From Streptomyces misionensis (GTDB taxonomy: Bacteria > Actinomycetota > Actinomycetes > Streptomycetales > Streptomycetaceae), in NCBI RefSeq assembly GCF_900104815.1, contig NZ_FNTD01000004.1, positions 6,385,001 through 6,449,000 on the forward strand: a stretch of DNA of 64,000 nucleotides, written 5' to 3'. The notes beneath the pieces are model-generated. The model searched no databases. It saw only the letters and a program-made list of their open reading frames with translations, and had not been told where the DNA came from. Of this stretch, positions 9,727 through 17,395 are shown piece by piece. The stretch's first letter is position 1. Each line of letters starts with the position of its first letter. The translations under genes and the position numbers were made by a program.

Positions 9727-9767
9727 AAGGCCGGTGCCGGCAGCGTGGAGCTGCCGGCACCGGCCTT
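9727..9767. terminator. Bidirectional terminator hairpin
   Basis: A perfect 18-bp inverted repeat (9727-9744 and 9750-9767) around a 5-base loop, placed between two convergent genes. Both strands end in A/T-flanked arms (AAGG and CCTT), so it can serve both transcripts. Confidence 0.85.
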
Positions 9768-9788
9768 CGGTGCGGGGGCCGCGACGGA

Positions 9789-10295
9789 TCAGTACGCGGA
9801 GTTCACCTTGTCGATCGAACCGTAGCGGTGGGCGGCGTAGTTGGCGGCCGCGGTGATGTTGGCCACCGGGTCGGTGACGCTGTGGGCGGTGCCGGCCACG
9901 TGGTAGGTGTTGAACGTCGGGTCGATCACCTGGAGCAGGCCCTTGGACGGGGTGCCCTTCTTGGCGTTGACGTCCCAGTTGTTCTGGGCGTTCGGGTTGC
10001 CGCCGGACTCGCGCATGATGTTGCGCTTCAGGCCCTCGTAGCTGCCGGGGATGCCCTTGGCCTTCATGATGGCCAGCGACTGCTTGATCCAGCCGTCGAG
10101 GTTGCCGGAACCGGACTTGGCCGCGCTGCCGTTCGAGGCCTTGGCCACGGCGGCGGCGTGCACCTGGGGCATCTCGGCGGCCTGGGCGTTCGTCGGCATC
10201 AGGGTCAGTGCCGCGGCCGCGGCGCCGGTGGTGGCGATACCGGTGATGGCGAGGGTGCGCAGGCGGGCGATGCGGGTGCGGATGGCCATGGTCAT
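9789..10295 (-). CDS. Secreted lytic transglycosylase (SLT-type, resuscitation-like)
   Basis: A 168-residue exported protein. A basic N-terminus and hydrophobic core (residues 10-38) end in a signal peptidase site near NAQAA. The mature part has a short Ala/Ser linker and then an SLT/lysozyme-like domain with the catalytic Glu at about residue 96 in IMRESGGNP, GLLQVIDPTF and a C-terminal helix with AANYAAHRYGS. It should cleave glycan strands of peptidoglycan outside the cell. The ATG at 10295 follows GGGAAAGAG by about 10 bases; a second ATG at 10289 is possible. The longer reading upstream lacks a signal peptide at its start and is rejected. A strong hairpin lies past the stop. Confidence 0.9.
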   Translation of the reverse strand: MTMAIRTRIARLRTLAITGIATTGAAAAALTLMPTNAQAAEMPQVHAAAVAKASNGSAAKSGSGNLDGWIKQSLAIMKAKGIPGSYEGLKRNIMRESGGNPNAQNNWDVNAKKGTPSKGLLQVIDPTFNTYHVAGTAHSVTDPVANITAAANYAAHRYGSIDKVNSAY

Positions 10296-10692
10296 ACGAA
10301 AGGAACTCTTTCCCTGGGGGTCATGGTCGTGCCGGCCGCGATGGTCGCGGTGGCGGTGGGGCGTGAGCCCCGCGCTCCGGGTGGACCGGGCGGTTCCGGC
10401 GGAGTTCCGCTCGGTCCGGCCCGTTGCTTCCCGGCAACGACAGCAATGGTTAGCCGCGCTCGGCACGGCTGGCAAGGATGTGACGTACTACCCAACTTCG
10501 GAGTAATGTCCGAAATAGACCTATATGGAGTCTTCGGTGCAGCTCAGGCCGGTCCCGTGCTACGGCCCCGCTTAGGACGTGATCTGGCTCCTATGGGTGG
10601 CGTCACAGGAAAGGGCCCCGAAACGGGCCGAAAACCGCCCGTTCCGAGCGAGGGGGAACCGGCTGCCGGGGCTCGGTGCGCGCCTCGCCGGC
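10296..10692 (-). promoter_or_regulatory. Long leader and promoter region of the transglycosylase
   Basis: About 400 bases without a gene. The part at 10440-10545 is less GC-rich than its surroundings and probably holds the promoter on the minus strand. A 6-bp hairpin, CGTTGC / GCAACG with a 6-base loop, lies at 10422-10439 within the putative leader. Streptomyces cell-wall hydrolase genes often carry c-di-AMP (ydaO) riboswitches. I looked for that motif and found only a fragment of its conserved end (GCTAACC), not the core, so no riboswitch is claimed. Confidence 0.4.
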
Positions 10693-11088
10693 TCAGCAGT
10701 TCGCGCTGTAGCGGACGCACCCCGGCGGGGTGTGGCTGTGGTCCCACTCCTGCTGCGCCGCCATGAGCGAGCCGCCCGCCAGGAGGGCCACCAGCAGATG
10801 CGCGACCACGGTCCAGCGGGCACGGGAGACCGCCGCGAGCACCGCCAGGACGAGAGCGGTGATCAGCAGCACCCGCAGCCGCCCGATGTGCGCGAGGGCG
10901 GCCGCGTCGATCTCCGCCCGGTCGCCCTGGGCCGCCCATAGGTCCAGGCCGTAGCCGTAGATCCAGTCCAGGACGAGCCACGCGGTCTCCAGCAGGAACA
11001 GCGGGATCGCGAGGGCGAGGTCCGCGCCCGGGCGGGTCCGGCGCGACCAGGGACGCCGGCGCCTCGGCGCCGGAGGGGTGTCGGTCAT
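10693..11088 (-). CDS. Small membrane protein, unknown function
   Basis: A 131-residue protein with a basic, Pro/Arg-rich N-terminus and three hydrophobic segments: IPLFLLETAWLVLDWIYGY, LLITALVLAVLAAVS and VVAHLLVALLAGGSLMA. The tail carries two Cys and a His-rich HSH motif (WDHSHTPPGCVRYSANC). The arrangement resembles uncharacterised DUF-type actinobacterial membrane proteins. The start at 11088 is the internal Met beginning MTDTPP; the alternative 12 residues upstream has no membrane or ribosome-site support. The neighbours give no functional hint. Confidence 0.65.
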   Translation of the reverse strand: MTDTPPAPRRRRPWSRRTRPGADLALAIPLFLLETAWLVLDWIYGYGLDLWAAQGDRAEIDAAALAHIGRLRVLLITALVLAVLAAVSRARWTVVAHLLVALLAGGSLMAAQQEWDHSHTPPGCVRYSANC

Positions 11089-11266
11089 GGGCGCAGCGTG
11101 TCGTGGCCCGGCGGCGCCGCACATGAGTAGCGGTACTCAATAGGGGACCCGGGGGCTGTGGGGTCACTCTGTGCGCACGCTCGCGCTCGGGCGGTGCAGA
11201 CGGTTCCGATGAGCCCGGCGGAGCCCGACGCGGATGTGCGGTGCACGTCCGGCGCGTCCCACCGTG

Positions 11267-12583
11267 TCAGTGCCGGGCCGGCCGGACGGCCGGGTGTTCG
11301 CTGATCCAGCGGGCGGCGAGCAGGCCGGACCCCGCGGTGAGCACGGCGGCGGCCACCACGGTGGTGTCCAGGCCGAAGGCGTCGGCGAGGACACCGGCCG
11401 CCAGGGCACCGGCGGCGTAGCCGATGTCGCGCCAGAAGCGGTAGGCGCCGAGTGCGTTGGCCCGCCAGGCGGGGTGGGCGTGGTCGGAGACCGAGGCGAT
11501 GAGGGCCGGGTAGACCAGGGCGGTGCCGATGCCGAGCGCCACCGCGGACAGGACGCCCGCGAGCAGGGGGGTGTCCAGCAGGACCAGGGCGAGGACGAAA
11601 CCGGCGGCCTGGACGAACATGCCGGTGACGACGAGGGGTTTGCGGCCGATCCGGTCGGCGAGCCGCCCGGTGGGTATCTGCCCGAGGCCCCACAGGACCG
11701 GGTAGAGGCCCTTGACGAGGCCGACGGCGGCGAGGCCGAGGCCGTGGTCGGTGAAGAGCAGTGGGAAGACGCCCCAGGTGAGGCCGTCGTTGAGGTTGTT
11801 GACCAGACCTGCCTGACTCGCCCCGCGCAGGGAGCGGTGCCGCCAGGAGGTGCGGACGAACGTCGCGGCCGCACCGGTGTCCTCGCCGCTGGGCAACGGC
11901 TCGGCGTGCCCGGCCAGTTCGAGGGCGACATGTGCGGCGGTGTCGCGTACGGCCAGGGCGAGGGCGAGGCCCGCGACGACGAAGACGACGCCGATCAGCT
12001 CGGGGACGGGGCGCAGCCCGTGGCCGGTGGCGAGGTAGCCGGTGAGCAGGGCGGTGACCCCGACGGCGGTGTAACCGGCCGCCTCGTTCAGACCGGTGGC
12101 GAGGCCCCGGTGGGCGGGACCGACCAGGTCGATTTTCATGTTGACGGTCATGGACCAGGCCAGGCCCTGGTTGAGGCCGAGCAGCACGTTGGCGGCGACG
12201 ATCCATCCCCAGGACGGCGCCCATGCGAGGAGGAAGGGGACGGGGACGCCGAGGAGCCAGCCGGCCAGCAGAAGTCGTCTGCGGCGGAAGCGGGCCGTGA
12301 GGGCGCCGGCGGCGAGGTTGGTGAGGGCCTTGGTGAGGCCGAAGGCGATGATAAAGGAGAAGACGGACAGGTCGTCGACGAGACCGAAGGTCCGGGTGCC
12401 GATGAGCGGGACGGTGGTGCGTTCCAGGCCGACCAGACCGCCCACGCAGACGTTGACGACGACGAGCAGCGTGAACTGCGGCCAGTTCTCCCGCAGTCCG
12501 AGCCGGACGGGGGCGGCGGCGCGCCGTGCGCGCGGGTCCCGGCCGGTGGCGGCAGGCGTGAGGGGGTCGTCGGCGAAGCCCAC
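11267..12583 (-). CDS. MFS transporter in the sulfur island
   Basis: A 438-residue major facilitator with 12 predicted membrane segments. The loop 2-3 signature is replaced by LTARFRRRRLLLAG in the first half, and GRLADRIGRKPLVV is well conserved in the second. The start is GTG at 12583, preceded by GGAGG at good spacing. It is the last gene of a minus-strand group that begins with the MBL-rhodanese gene at 14308 and the 51-aa protein at 12910, so it is probably expressed with them. The substrate is unknown; context suggests a sulfur species or a by-product of persulfide oxidation, but that is inference. Length and topology are normal. Confidence 0.85.
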   Translation of the reverse strand: MGFADDPLTPAATGRDPRARRAAAPVRLGLRENWPQFTLLVVVNVCVGGLVGLERTTVPLIGTRTFGLVDDLSVFSFIIAFGLTKALTNLAAGALTARFRRRRLLLAGWLLGVPVPFLLAWAPSWGWIVAANVLLGLNQGLAWSMTVNMKIDLVGPAHRGLATGLNEAAGYTAVGVTALLTGYLATGHGLRPVPELIGVVFVVAGLALALAVRDTAAHVALELAGHAEPLPSGEDTGAAATFVRTSWRHRSLRGASQAGLVNNLNDGLTWGVFPLLFTDHGLGLAAVGLVKGLYPVLWGLGQIPTGRLADRIGRKPLVVTGMFVQAAGFVLALVLLDTPLLAGVLSAVALGIGTALVYPALIASVSDHAHPAWRANALGAYRFWRDIGYAAGALAAGVLADAFGLDTTVVAAAVLTAGSGLLAARWISEHPAVRPARH

Positions 12584-12754
12584 GGTGGTCCTCCGGAAGT
12601 GGGTGCGGGGCTGGTGCGGGGGAGGGGCCCGGCGCGCGTGAGTGCCGGGCCGGGTGCCGCACGGCGGGCCGGGGCGCCGCGGGCACCCGCGCTGAGGCCG
12701 GTGCCGTCGCGGTGGTGGACGGCACCGGCCTCGGGCGGGCGGTGCGCGGCGGGC

Positions 12755-12910
12755 TCAGCGGCGGCCGAAGGGCCACCAGGAACGCTTGGGCGCGGGCGGG
12801 CAGTCGCACCGCCGTGCTGCCGGCACTCCGGCGAGGACTTGGTCCACGTGGTTCCCGCAGCCCGCGTACGTGGCCTTGCCACACTTCGGACAGGTGACTC
12901 GTCGGCACAT
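12755..12910 (-). CDS. 51-aa Cys-rich zinc-ribbon-like protein
   Basis: A small gene below usual ORF cut-offs: Met at 12910, stop at 12755-12757, 51 residues. The N-terminus reads MCRRVTCPKCGKATYAGCG, with two CxxC-type ligands, and a second pair appears in RRCDCPP. The C-terminus is basic and aromatic (KRSWWPFGRR). A GAGAGGAG sequence lies upstream and the gap from the MBL-rhodanese stop is only 24 bases, so the two are probably co-transcribed. Similar short proteins are often seen beside rhodaneses in Streptomyces. The role is unknown; metal binding or thiol relay is plausible. The reading is supported by its clean position between two co-directional genes. Confidence 0.75.
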   Translation of the reverse strand: MCRRVTCPKCGKATYAGCGNHVDQVLAGVPAARRCDCPPAPKRSWWPFGRR

Positions 12911-12934
12911 GGCGGAGTCGGCTCCTCTCCCGGC

Positions 12935-14308
12935 TCAGGCGGCCGATTCCCAGGCGCCGTAGCCGCCGAGCAGGTCGTAGACCTCGGTGCGGCCACGGTG
13001 CCGGATCAGGCTGGCGGCGATGGAGGAGCGGTGGCCGCCGGCGCAGTGGACCACCAGACGGCCCTCGGCGGGGACCTCGTCGAGCCGCTTGGCCAGTTCG
13101 GCCAGGGGGATGTGCAGGGCGCCCTCGATGGAGCGGCCGCCGTCGCGTTCGCCGCAGTTGCGCACGTCCAGCACCAGCGGGGGTTCGGGGGAGGCGAGTT
13201 CCTCGCGCAGGTCCTCGGCGGTCAGCCGGCCGGCCTGGCGCTTGTGGTCGGAGAGGGCGGCGAAGACCTGTGCGGGATCGGCGGCGTAGCCGCGGACGCG
13301 GTCGAAGCCGATGCGCGCGAGGCGGGTGACGGTCTCCTCGGCACGGTCCTCGGGGGCGACGATGAGGATCTCGTCCCGCGGGGTGAGGACGCTGCCCGCC
13401 TGTTCGGCGAAGCGGCCGTCGAGCGGGACGTTGACCGAGCCGGCCAGGTGTCCGGCGGCGAAGGCGAACTGGTCGCGGGTGTCGAGGACCACGGCACCGG
13501 CGGCGCGCAGCCGGGCGAACTCGGCCGCGTCCAGCGCGGGAGCGCCCTCGACGGTCTGGAACAGGTCGCGGTTGCGGCGGTTGAGGTCGGCGTCGTACGA
13601 GAAGTAGCCCGGTGCGGCGGACTGGCCGGCGGTGACGAGGCGGACGAAGGTGTCCTGGTCCATCGGCCGGCAGGCGTAGTTGGTCAGGCGCTGTGTGCCG
13701 ATGGTCGACTGGAGCTCGGTGGACAGGTTCTTGCCGCAGGCGGAGCCGGCGCCGTGGGCGGGGAAGACGCGGACCTCGTCGGGCAGGGCCATCAGCTTGT
13801 GGTGGACGCTGTCGTAGAGCATCGCGCCCAGTTCCTCGGCGGTGACGCCGGCGGAGGCGAGCAGGTCGGGGCGGCCGACGTCGCCGACGAACAGGGCGTC
13901 GCCGGTGAGTACCCCGTAGGGGACGGTGTCCTCGGGCTTCTCGAAGACGAGGATGCTGATCGACTCGGGGGTGTGGCCCGGCGTCTCCAGGATCCGGAGG
14001 GTGACCTCGCCCAGGGAGATCCGCTCCCCGTCGGCGAGCTTGCGGATCGGGTACTCGGTCACGGCGCGCTGTCCGTAGCCGATCCACGCGCCGGTGCGCT
14101 GGGCCAGTTCCAGGTGGCCGGCGAGGAAGTCGGCGTGGAAGTGGGTGTTGATCACCGCCTCGACGGTGAACCCGTGCGCCTCCGCGTCCGCGACGTACTC
14201 GTCCACGTCCCGGCGGGGGTCGACGACGACCGCCTTGCCGCTGGTCGGGTCGCCGATGACGTATGCGGCCTGGGACAGGCAGTCGAGGTAGTGCTGCGCG
14301 AAGTACAT
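12935..14308 (-). CDS. MBL-fold persulfide dioxygenase-like protein with two rhodanese domains
   Basis: A 457-residue fusion resembling CstB. Residues 1-250 are a metallo-beta-lactamase fold with THFHADFLAGH (His56, His58, Asp60), His112 in ETPGHTPES, a GDALFVGDVGRPD loop and His185, the usual ligands for one Fe(II). Residues 265-355 are a rhodanese domain that lacks the active-site Cys (IVAPEDRA instead). Residues 365-457 are a second rhodanese with an intact CAGGHR loop, Cys422. The enzyme should oxidise persulfides and release sulfite or thiosulfate. Start 14308 has AGGAGG seven bases upstream. Three CstR-type palindromes lie in its promoter region, and a small Cys protein and an MFS gene follow. 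Confidence 0.88.
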   Translation of the reverse strand: MYFAQHYLDCLSQAAYVIGDPTSGKAVVVDPRRDVDEYVADAEAHGFTVEAVINTHFHADFLAGHLELAQRTGAWIGYGQRAVTEYPIRKLADGERISLGEVTLRILETPGHTPESISILVFEKPEDTVPYGVLTGDALFVGDVGRPDLLASAGVTAEELGAMLYDSVHHKLMALPDEVRVFPAHGAGSACGKNLSTELQSTIGTQRLTNYACRPMDQDTFVRLVTAGQSAAPGYFSYDADLNRRNRDLFQTVEGAPALDAAEFARLRAAGAVVLDTRDQFAFAAGHLAGSVNVPLDGRFAEQAGSVLTPRDEILIVAPEDRAEETVTRLARIGFDRVRGYAADPAQVFAALSDHKRQAGRLTAEDLREELASPEPPLVLDVRNCGERDGGRSIEGALHIPLAELAKRLDEVPAEGRLVVHCAGGHRSSIAASLIRHRGRTEVYDLLGGYGAWESAA

Positions 14309-14352
14309 GAGGTGCCTCCTGGCGCGGGTAGTGCGGGGGCTGGAGCCCTGGA

Positions 14353-14368
14353 ATACCCGGCGGGGTAT
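14353..14368. promoter_or_regulatory. CstR/CsoR-type operator 1
   Basis: ATACCCGGCGGGGTAT, an imperfect palindrome 45 bases before the start of the MBL-rhodanese gene. It has the same ATACCC...GGGTAT outline as five other sites in this island. Confidence 0.6.
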
Positions 14369-14377
14369 GCGTGAACG

Positions 14378-14393
14378 ATACCCGTGGGGGTAT
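14378..14393. promoter_or_regulatory. CstR/CsoR-type operator 2
   Basis: ATACCCGTGGGGGTAT, 25 bases from site 1. The close, near-regular spacing suggests cooperative occupancy over the minus-strand promoter. Confidence 0.6.
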
Positions 14394-14407
14394 TGATGAC
14401 AGGCACT

Positions 14408-14427
14408 GTATACCCACGGGGGTATAC
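14408..14427. promoter_or_regulatory. CstR/CsoR-type operator 3
   Basis: GTATACCCACGGGGGTATAC, the longest and most symmetrical of the three sites before the MBL-rhodanese gene. The outer GTATAC/GTATAC half-sites are perfect. Confidence 0.7.
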
Positions 14428-14832
14428 GGCGGCAAGTCGGCCGGACCTCGGCGGGCGGGCCCGGTGGTGAGGGCCGGATGGTTCGGGGGTGAGGGTGGCG
14501 GGGGGTGTCTCCGGTCGGTCCGGACCGTCGCGCAGTCACCCCTCTGACCTGGCCTTCTCGTGCGCGTGCGGATGTCGCGCCCGCTCGGGCGGGAGCGGGG
14601 TGGTGCGGATCGGCCGGGACCGAGGCGGGTGCAGAATACCCCCAGGGGTACTCGTGTTATCGTGCTTATATACCCCCGGGGGTAACCCTGGACCGGTCTC
14701 GCAGTCGCCCGCCTCGGGTGGGGCGCGACGGCCGTGGACGACGGCTGCCGCAGTGCCGCCGCGAGGGGCGGCCGTCGTGACCGGCCGAACGCCCCTCCCG
14801 TCCGCCCTTCCCTAGTTCCGAGAGGTTGTGTG
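14428..14832. promoter_or_regulatory. Divergent control region of the sulfur island
   Basis: The space between the MBL-rhodanese gene (minus) and the rhodanese-tauE operon (plus). It contains two further CstR-type palindromes, ATACCCCCAGGGGTAC at 14636-14651 and TACCCCCGGGGGTA (perfect) at 14671-14684. The TTATCGTGCTTATATAC stretch beside them is locally AT-rich and likely overlaps the plus-strand promoter. The rest is GC-rich with no gene I can support. The rhodanese start lies about 150 bases past the second palindrome, implying a fairly long leader. Confidence 0.65.
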
Positions 14833-15201
14833 ATGTCCCTCTTCCCCGCCGGCGAGGGCCGGGTCACCGTCGACGAGGCCGCCCGGCACACCCGGGGCGC
14901 CGACGCCCCGGCCGTTCTGCTCGATGTGCGTGAGCAGCGCGAGTGGGACGCCGGCCACGCGCCCGGCGCCGTGTACGCGCCGCTGTCCGGCCTGGTGGCC
15001 GGGGCGGCGCTGCCGGAGGCGGCACAGGCCCGGCCGCTGGTGGTGATCTGCCGCAGCGGGCAGCGCTCGCAGCAGGCCGCCGAGCTGCTGGCCGCGCGGG
15101 GCGCGCCGCGGGTGGTGGACGTCATGGGTGGCATGCGGGCCTGGGCCACCGCCGGCTACCCGGTCGTGGACGGGCACGGGAACAGCGGCTCGATAGCATG
15201 A
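14833..15201 (+). CDS. Single-domain rhodanese sulfurtransferase
   Basis: A 122-residue rhodanese. It has the LLDVREQREWDAGHAPGAV strand-loop and an intact CRSGQR active-site loop with the persulfide-carrying Cys at residue 73. It moves sulfane sulfur between low-molecular-weight and protein thiols in the cytosol. AGAGG at 14821-14825 supports the ATG at 14833. Its stop overlaps the TauE start (ATGA), so sulfur transfer and export are coupled. Two CstR-type operators lie upstream. A glycine/serine-rich tail after the fold is probably flexible. Comparable partners in Staphylococcus are the cst operon rhodaneses. Confidence 0.9.
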   Translation: MSLFPAGEGRVTVDEAARHTRGADAPAVLLDVREQREWDAGHAPGAVYAPLSGLVAGAALPEAAQARPLVVICRSGQRSQQAAELLAARGAPRVVDVMGGMRAWATAGYPVVDGHGNSGSIA

Positions 15202-15941
15202 CGACCCTGGTTCTCGCGCTCGTCGCCGGTGCCGTCATCGGCCTGGCCCTGGGCGGCCTCGGCGGGGGCGGCAGCGTTCTCGCCGTACCGGCCCTCATCT
15301 ACCTCCTCGGCTTCACCCCGGCCGAGGCGACGACGGCCAGCCTGGTCATCGTCACCCTCACCTCGGTCACCGCGCTGACCGGGCACGCCCGGGACGGCAA
15401 CGTCGTCTGGCGGACCGGGCTGCTGTTCGCCGCGGCCGGCATCGTGCCCGCGATGCTCGCCGGTGCCGCCGCCGGGCATCTGCCCCAGGCGGTGCTGACC
15501 GTCGCCTTCTCGGTCATCGCCGCGCTCGCCGCCGTGCGCATGCTGCGCCCGGCCCGCACCGGGTCCACCGGCCCGGTGAGCCCGGGCAGGGCGGGGGCCG
15601 CGGGCGCCGGTCTGGGCGCCGTGACCGGGTTCCTGGGCGTGGGCGGCGGCTTCCTCGCCGTACCCGCGCTGGTGGGCGTGCTCAAACTGCCCATGCGCCG
15701 GGCGGTCGGGACCAGCCTGCTGGTCATCACGGTTAACTCGCTGGCCGCGCTCGGCGCCCGCGCCGGCACCGGGACACACCTGGACTGGGCGGTCATCGCG
15801 CCGTTCACCGCGGCGGCCGTCCTCGGCGCCTGGGACGGCAAACGCCTGTCGAAGAAGCTCAAGGGCGGAACGCTGCAACGCGTCTTCGCGTACGTCCTGC
15901 TCGCGGTCGCCGTGTTCATGCTCGTCGACGCGCTCCTCTGA
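15198..15941 (+). CDS. TauE/SafE-family sulfite/sulfonate exporter
   Basis: A 247-residue membrane protein with about eight hydrophobic helices. The family hallmark GxxGxGGGS-type loop appears twice: GLGGGGSVLAVPAL near the N-terminus and GFLGVGGGFLAVPALV in the middle, followed by RRAVGTSL. TauE/SafE proteins export sulfite or sulfoacetate-like anions. Here it would remove sulfite made by the persulfide dioxygenase. The start overlaps the upstream rhodanese stop by four bases. A CstR-regulated TauE is also present in staphylococcal cst loci, which supports the regulon reading. Anion specificity is inferred. Confidence 0.88.
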   Translation: MTTLVLALVAGAVIGLALGGLGGGGSVLAVPALIYLLGFTPAEATTASLVIVTLTSVTALTGHARDGNVVWRTGLLFAAAGIVPAMLAGAAAGHLPQAVLTVAFSVIAALAAVRMLRPARTGSTGPVSPGRAGAAGAGLGAVTGFLGVGGGFLAVPALVGVLKLPMRRAVGTSLLVITVNSLAALGARAGTGTHLDWAVIAPFTAAAVLGAWDGKRLSKKLKGGTLQRVFAYVLLAVAVFMLVDALL

Positions 15942-16036
15942 CCGCCCCGCCGCGTCCGGTCCCCCTCACCGGCACCGCGCGCGGGGCACCCACCCCCCGC
16001 TCCGGACAACACCGACACGCAAGGATCACCTCTGCC

Positions 16037-16612
16037 ATGACCATCACCGCCATCGAGCCCCGCCAGGCCAAGAGCCGTCTGCACGAGCTCACCGTCATCG
16101 ACGTGCGCACCCCCGGCGAGTACGCCGGCGGCCACGTCCCCGGCGCCCTGAACATCCCGCTGGACCAGCTCGACCGCGCGCTGCCCGACATCCGCGGCGC
16201 CGCCGAGCGCGGCGAGGTCCTCGTGGTCTGCGCCTCCGGCGCCCGCTCGGAGAAGGCCTGCGCGCAGCTCGCCGCGCAGGGCGTCCGCGCGGCGACCCTC
16301 GCGGGCGGCACCGGCGCCTGGGCCGCCCAGGGCAACGAGCTGGACCGCCCCCTGGCCTGCGACGTCAAGACCCCCTGGAGCATGGACCGCCAGGTCCGCC
16401 TCACCGCCGGATCGATCGTCCTGCTCGGCCTGGCGCTCGGCGAGTTCGTCCACCCGGCCTTCCGGCTGCTGTCCGCCGGTGTCGCGGGCGGCCTGGTGTT
16501 CTCCGCCGTGACCAACACCTGCGGCATGGCCGCCATGCTCGGCAAGCTGCCCTACAACCGGCCCGGCAAGGCCGACCTGGACGCCACGCTGGCCCGCCTG
16601 CGCAGCCTCTGA
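16037..16612 (+). CDS. Rhodanese with C-terminal membrane hairpin (DUF2892)
   Basis: A 191-residue protein. Residues 1-105 form a rhodanese domain with VIDVRTPGEYAGGHVPGA and an intact CASGAR loop (Cys65). Residues 125-170 hold two hydrophobic helices of DUF2892 type, ending in FSAVTNTCGMAAMLGKLPYNR. The fusion would place sulfurtransfer at the inner face of the membrane, near the TauE exporter encoded 95 bases upstream. AAGGA at 16021-16025 is the probable ribosome site for the ATG at 16037. The next gene is the likely regulator. Rhodanese-DUF2892 fusions are common in CsoR/CstR regulons. Confidence 0.88.
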   Translation: MTITAIEPRQAKSRLHELTVIDVRTPGEYAGGHVPGALNIPLDQLDRALPDIRGAAERGEVLVVCASGARSEKACAQLAAQGVRAATLAGGTGAWAAQGNELDRPLACDVKTPWSMDRQVRLTAGSIVLLGLALGEFVHPAFRLLSAGVAGGLVFSAVTNTCGMAAMLGKLPYNRPGKADLDATLARLRSL

Positions 16613-16692
16613 CCCCTACGGTGTCCCGTGTGCCCCGGCGCACGGGACACCCGTCGCCGCTGCGAAGCCACCGCCGCGCACGGCGACGACCG

Positions 16693-16706
16693 TACCCCCC
16701 GGGGTA
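16693..16706. promoter_or_regulatory. CstR/CsoR-type operator 6 (autoregulatory)
   Basis: TACCCCCCGGGGTA followed by TTTT, 18 bases before the regulator GTG. This is the sixth palindrome of the set and suggests negative autoregulation. Confidence 0.6.
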
Positions 16707-16721
16707 TTTTCCGAGGAGTGA

Positions 16722-17012
<291 letters not shown>

Positions 17013-17395
17013 GCGCGCCCGGCCGGCCCGGCCTCCGCGCGGTGCGGCTCACCGGGCGTCGCCGGGAGGCCCGGGGCGCACCCTGCGCACCACGACCCGG
17101 CCCGCGCCTGAAGGGCCGCGCCTTTCCCGCCGTGCTCGCCACCGCGCCGCTCCTCCTTGGTGGCGAGCCGCCGTCCGACCGGTGGTGACGACGCGGTGGG
17201 ACCGGCCCCGCACGCCCGGGTGCAACTGCCCGCCAGAACCCCCCGGTTCACGGGTCCGTACCGTGTGCCCGCACCCAACGCGCCGTCATGCGGCGCAGGT
17301 CACAGCGTTCTGACTGCGCGGCAGATGCATCCGGCACGCCGTTCTGTGCGTCTTGCCTTGTGCGGGGGACGGACAGGGAACGAGAGGGTCGGAGC
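17013..17395. other. Intergenic region, no gene recognised
   Basis: About 380 bases after the repressor gene. It is GC-rich and has short open frames on both strands without ribosome sites or recognisable products. The last 100 bases (around TTCTGACTGCG and GTGCGTCTTGCCTTGTG) are less GC-rich and probably contain the deacetylase promoter. Confidence 0.4.

Noticed and set aside
10296..10560. c-di-AMP (ydaO) riboswitch before the transglycosylase
   Set aside because: Only a GCTAACC fragment matches; the conserved GGGGAC...GAACCCGACAG core is absent.
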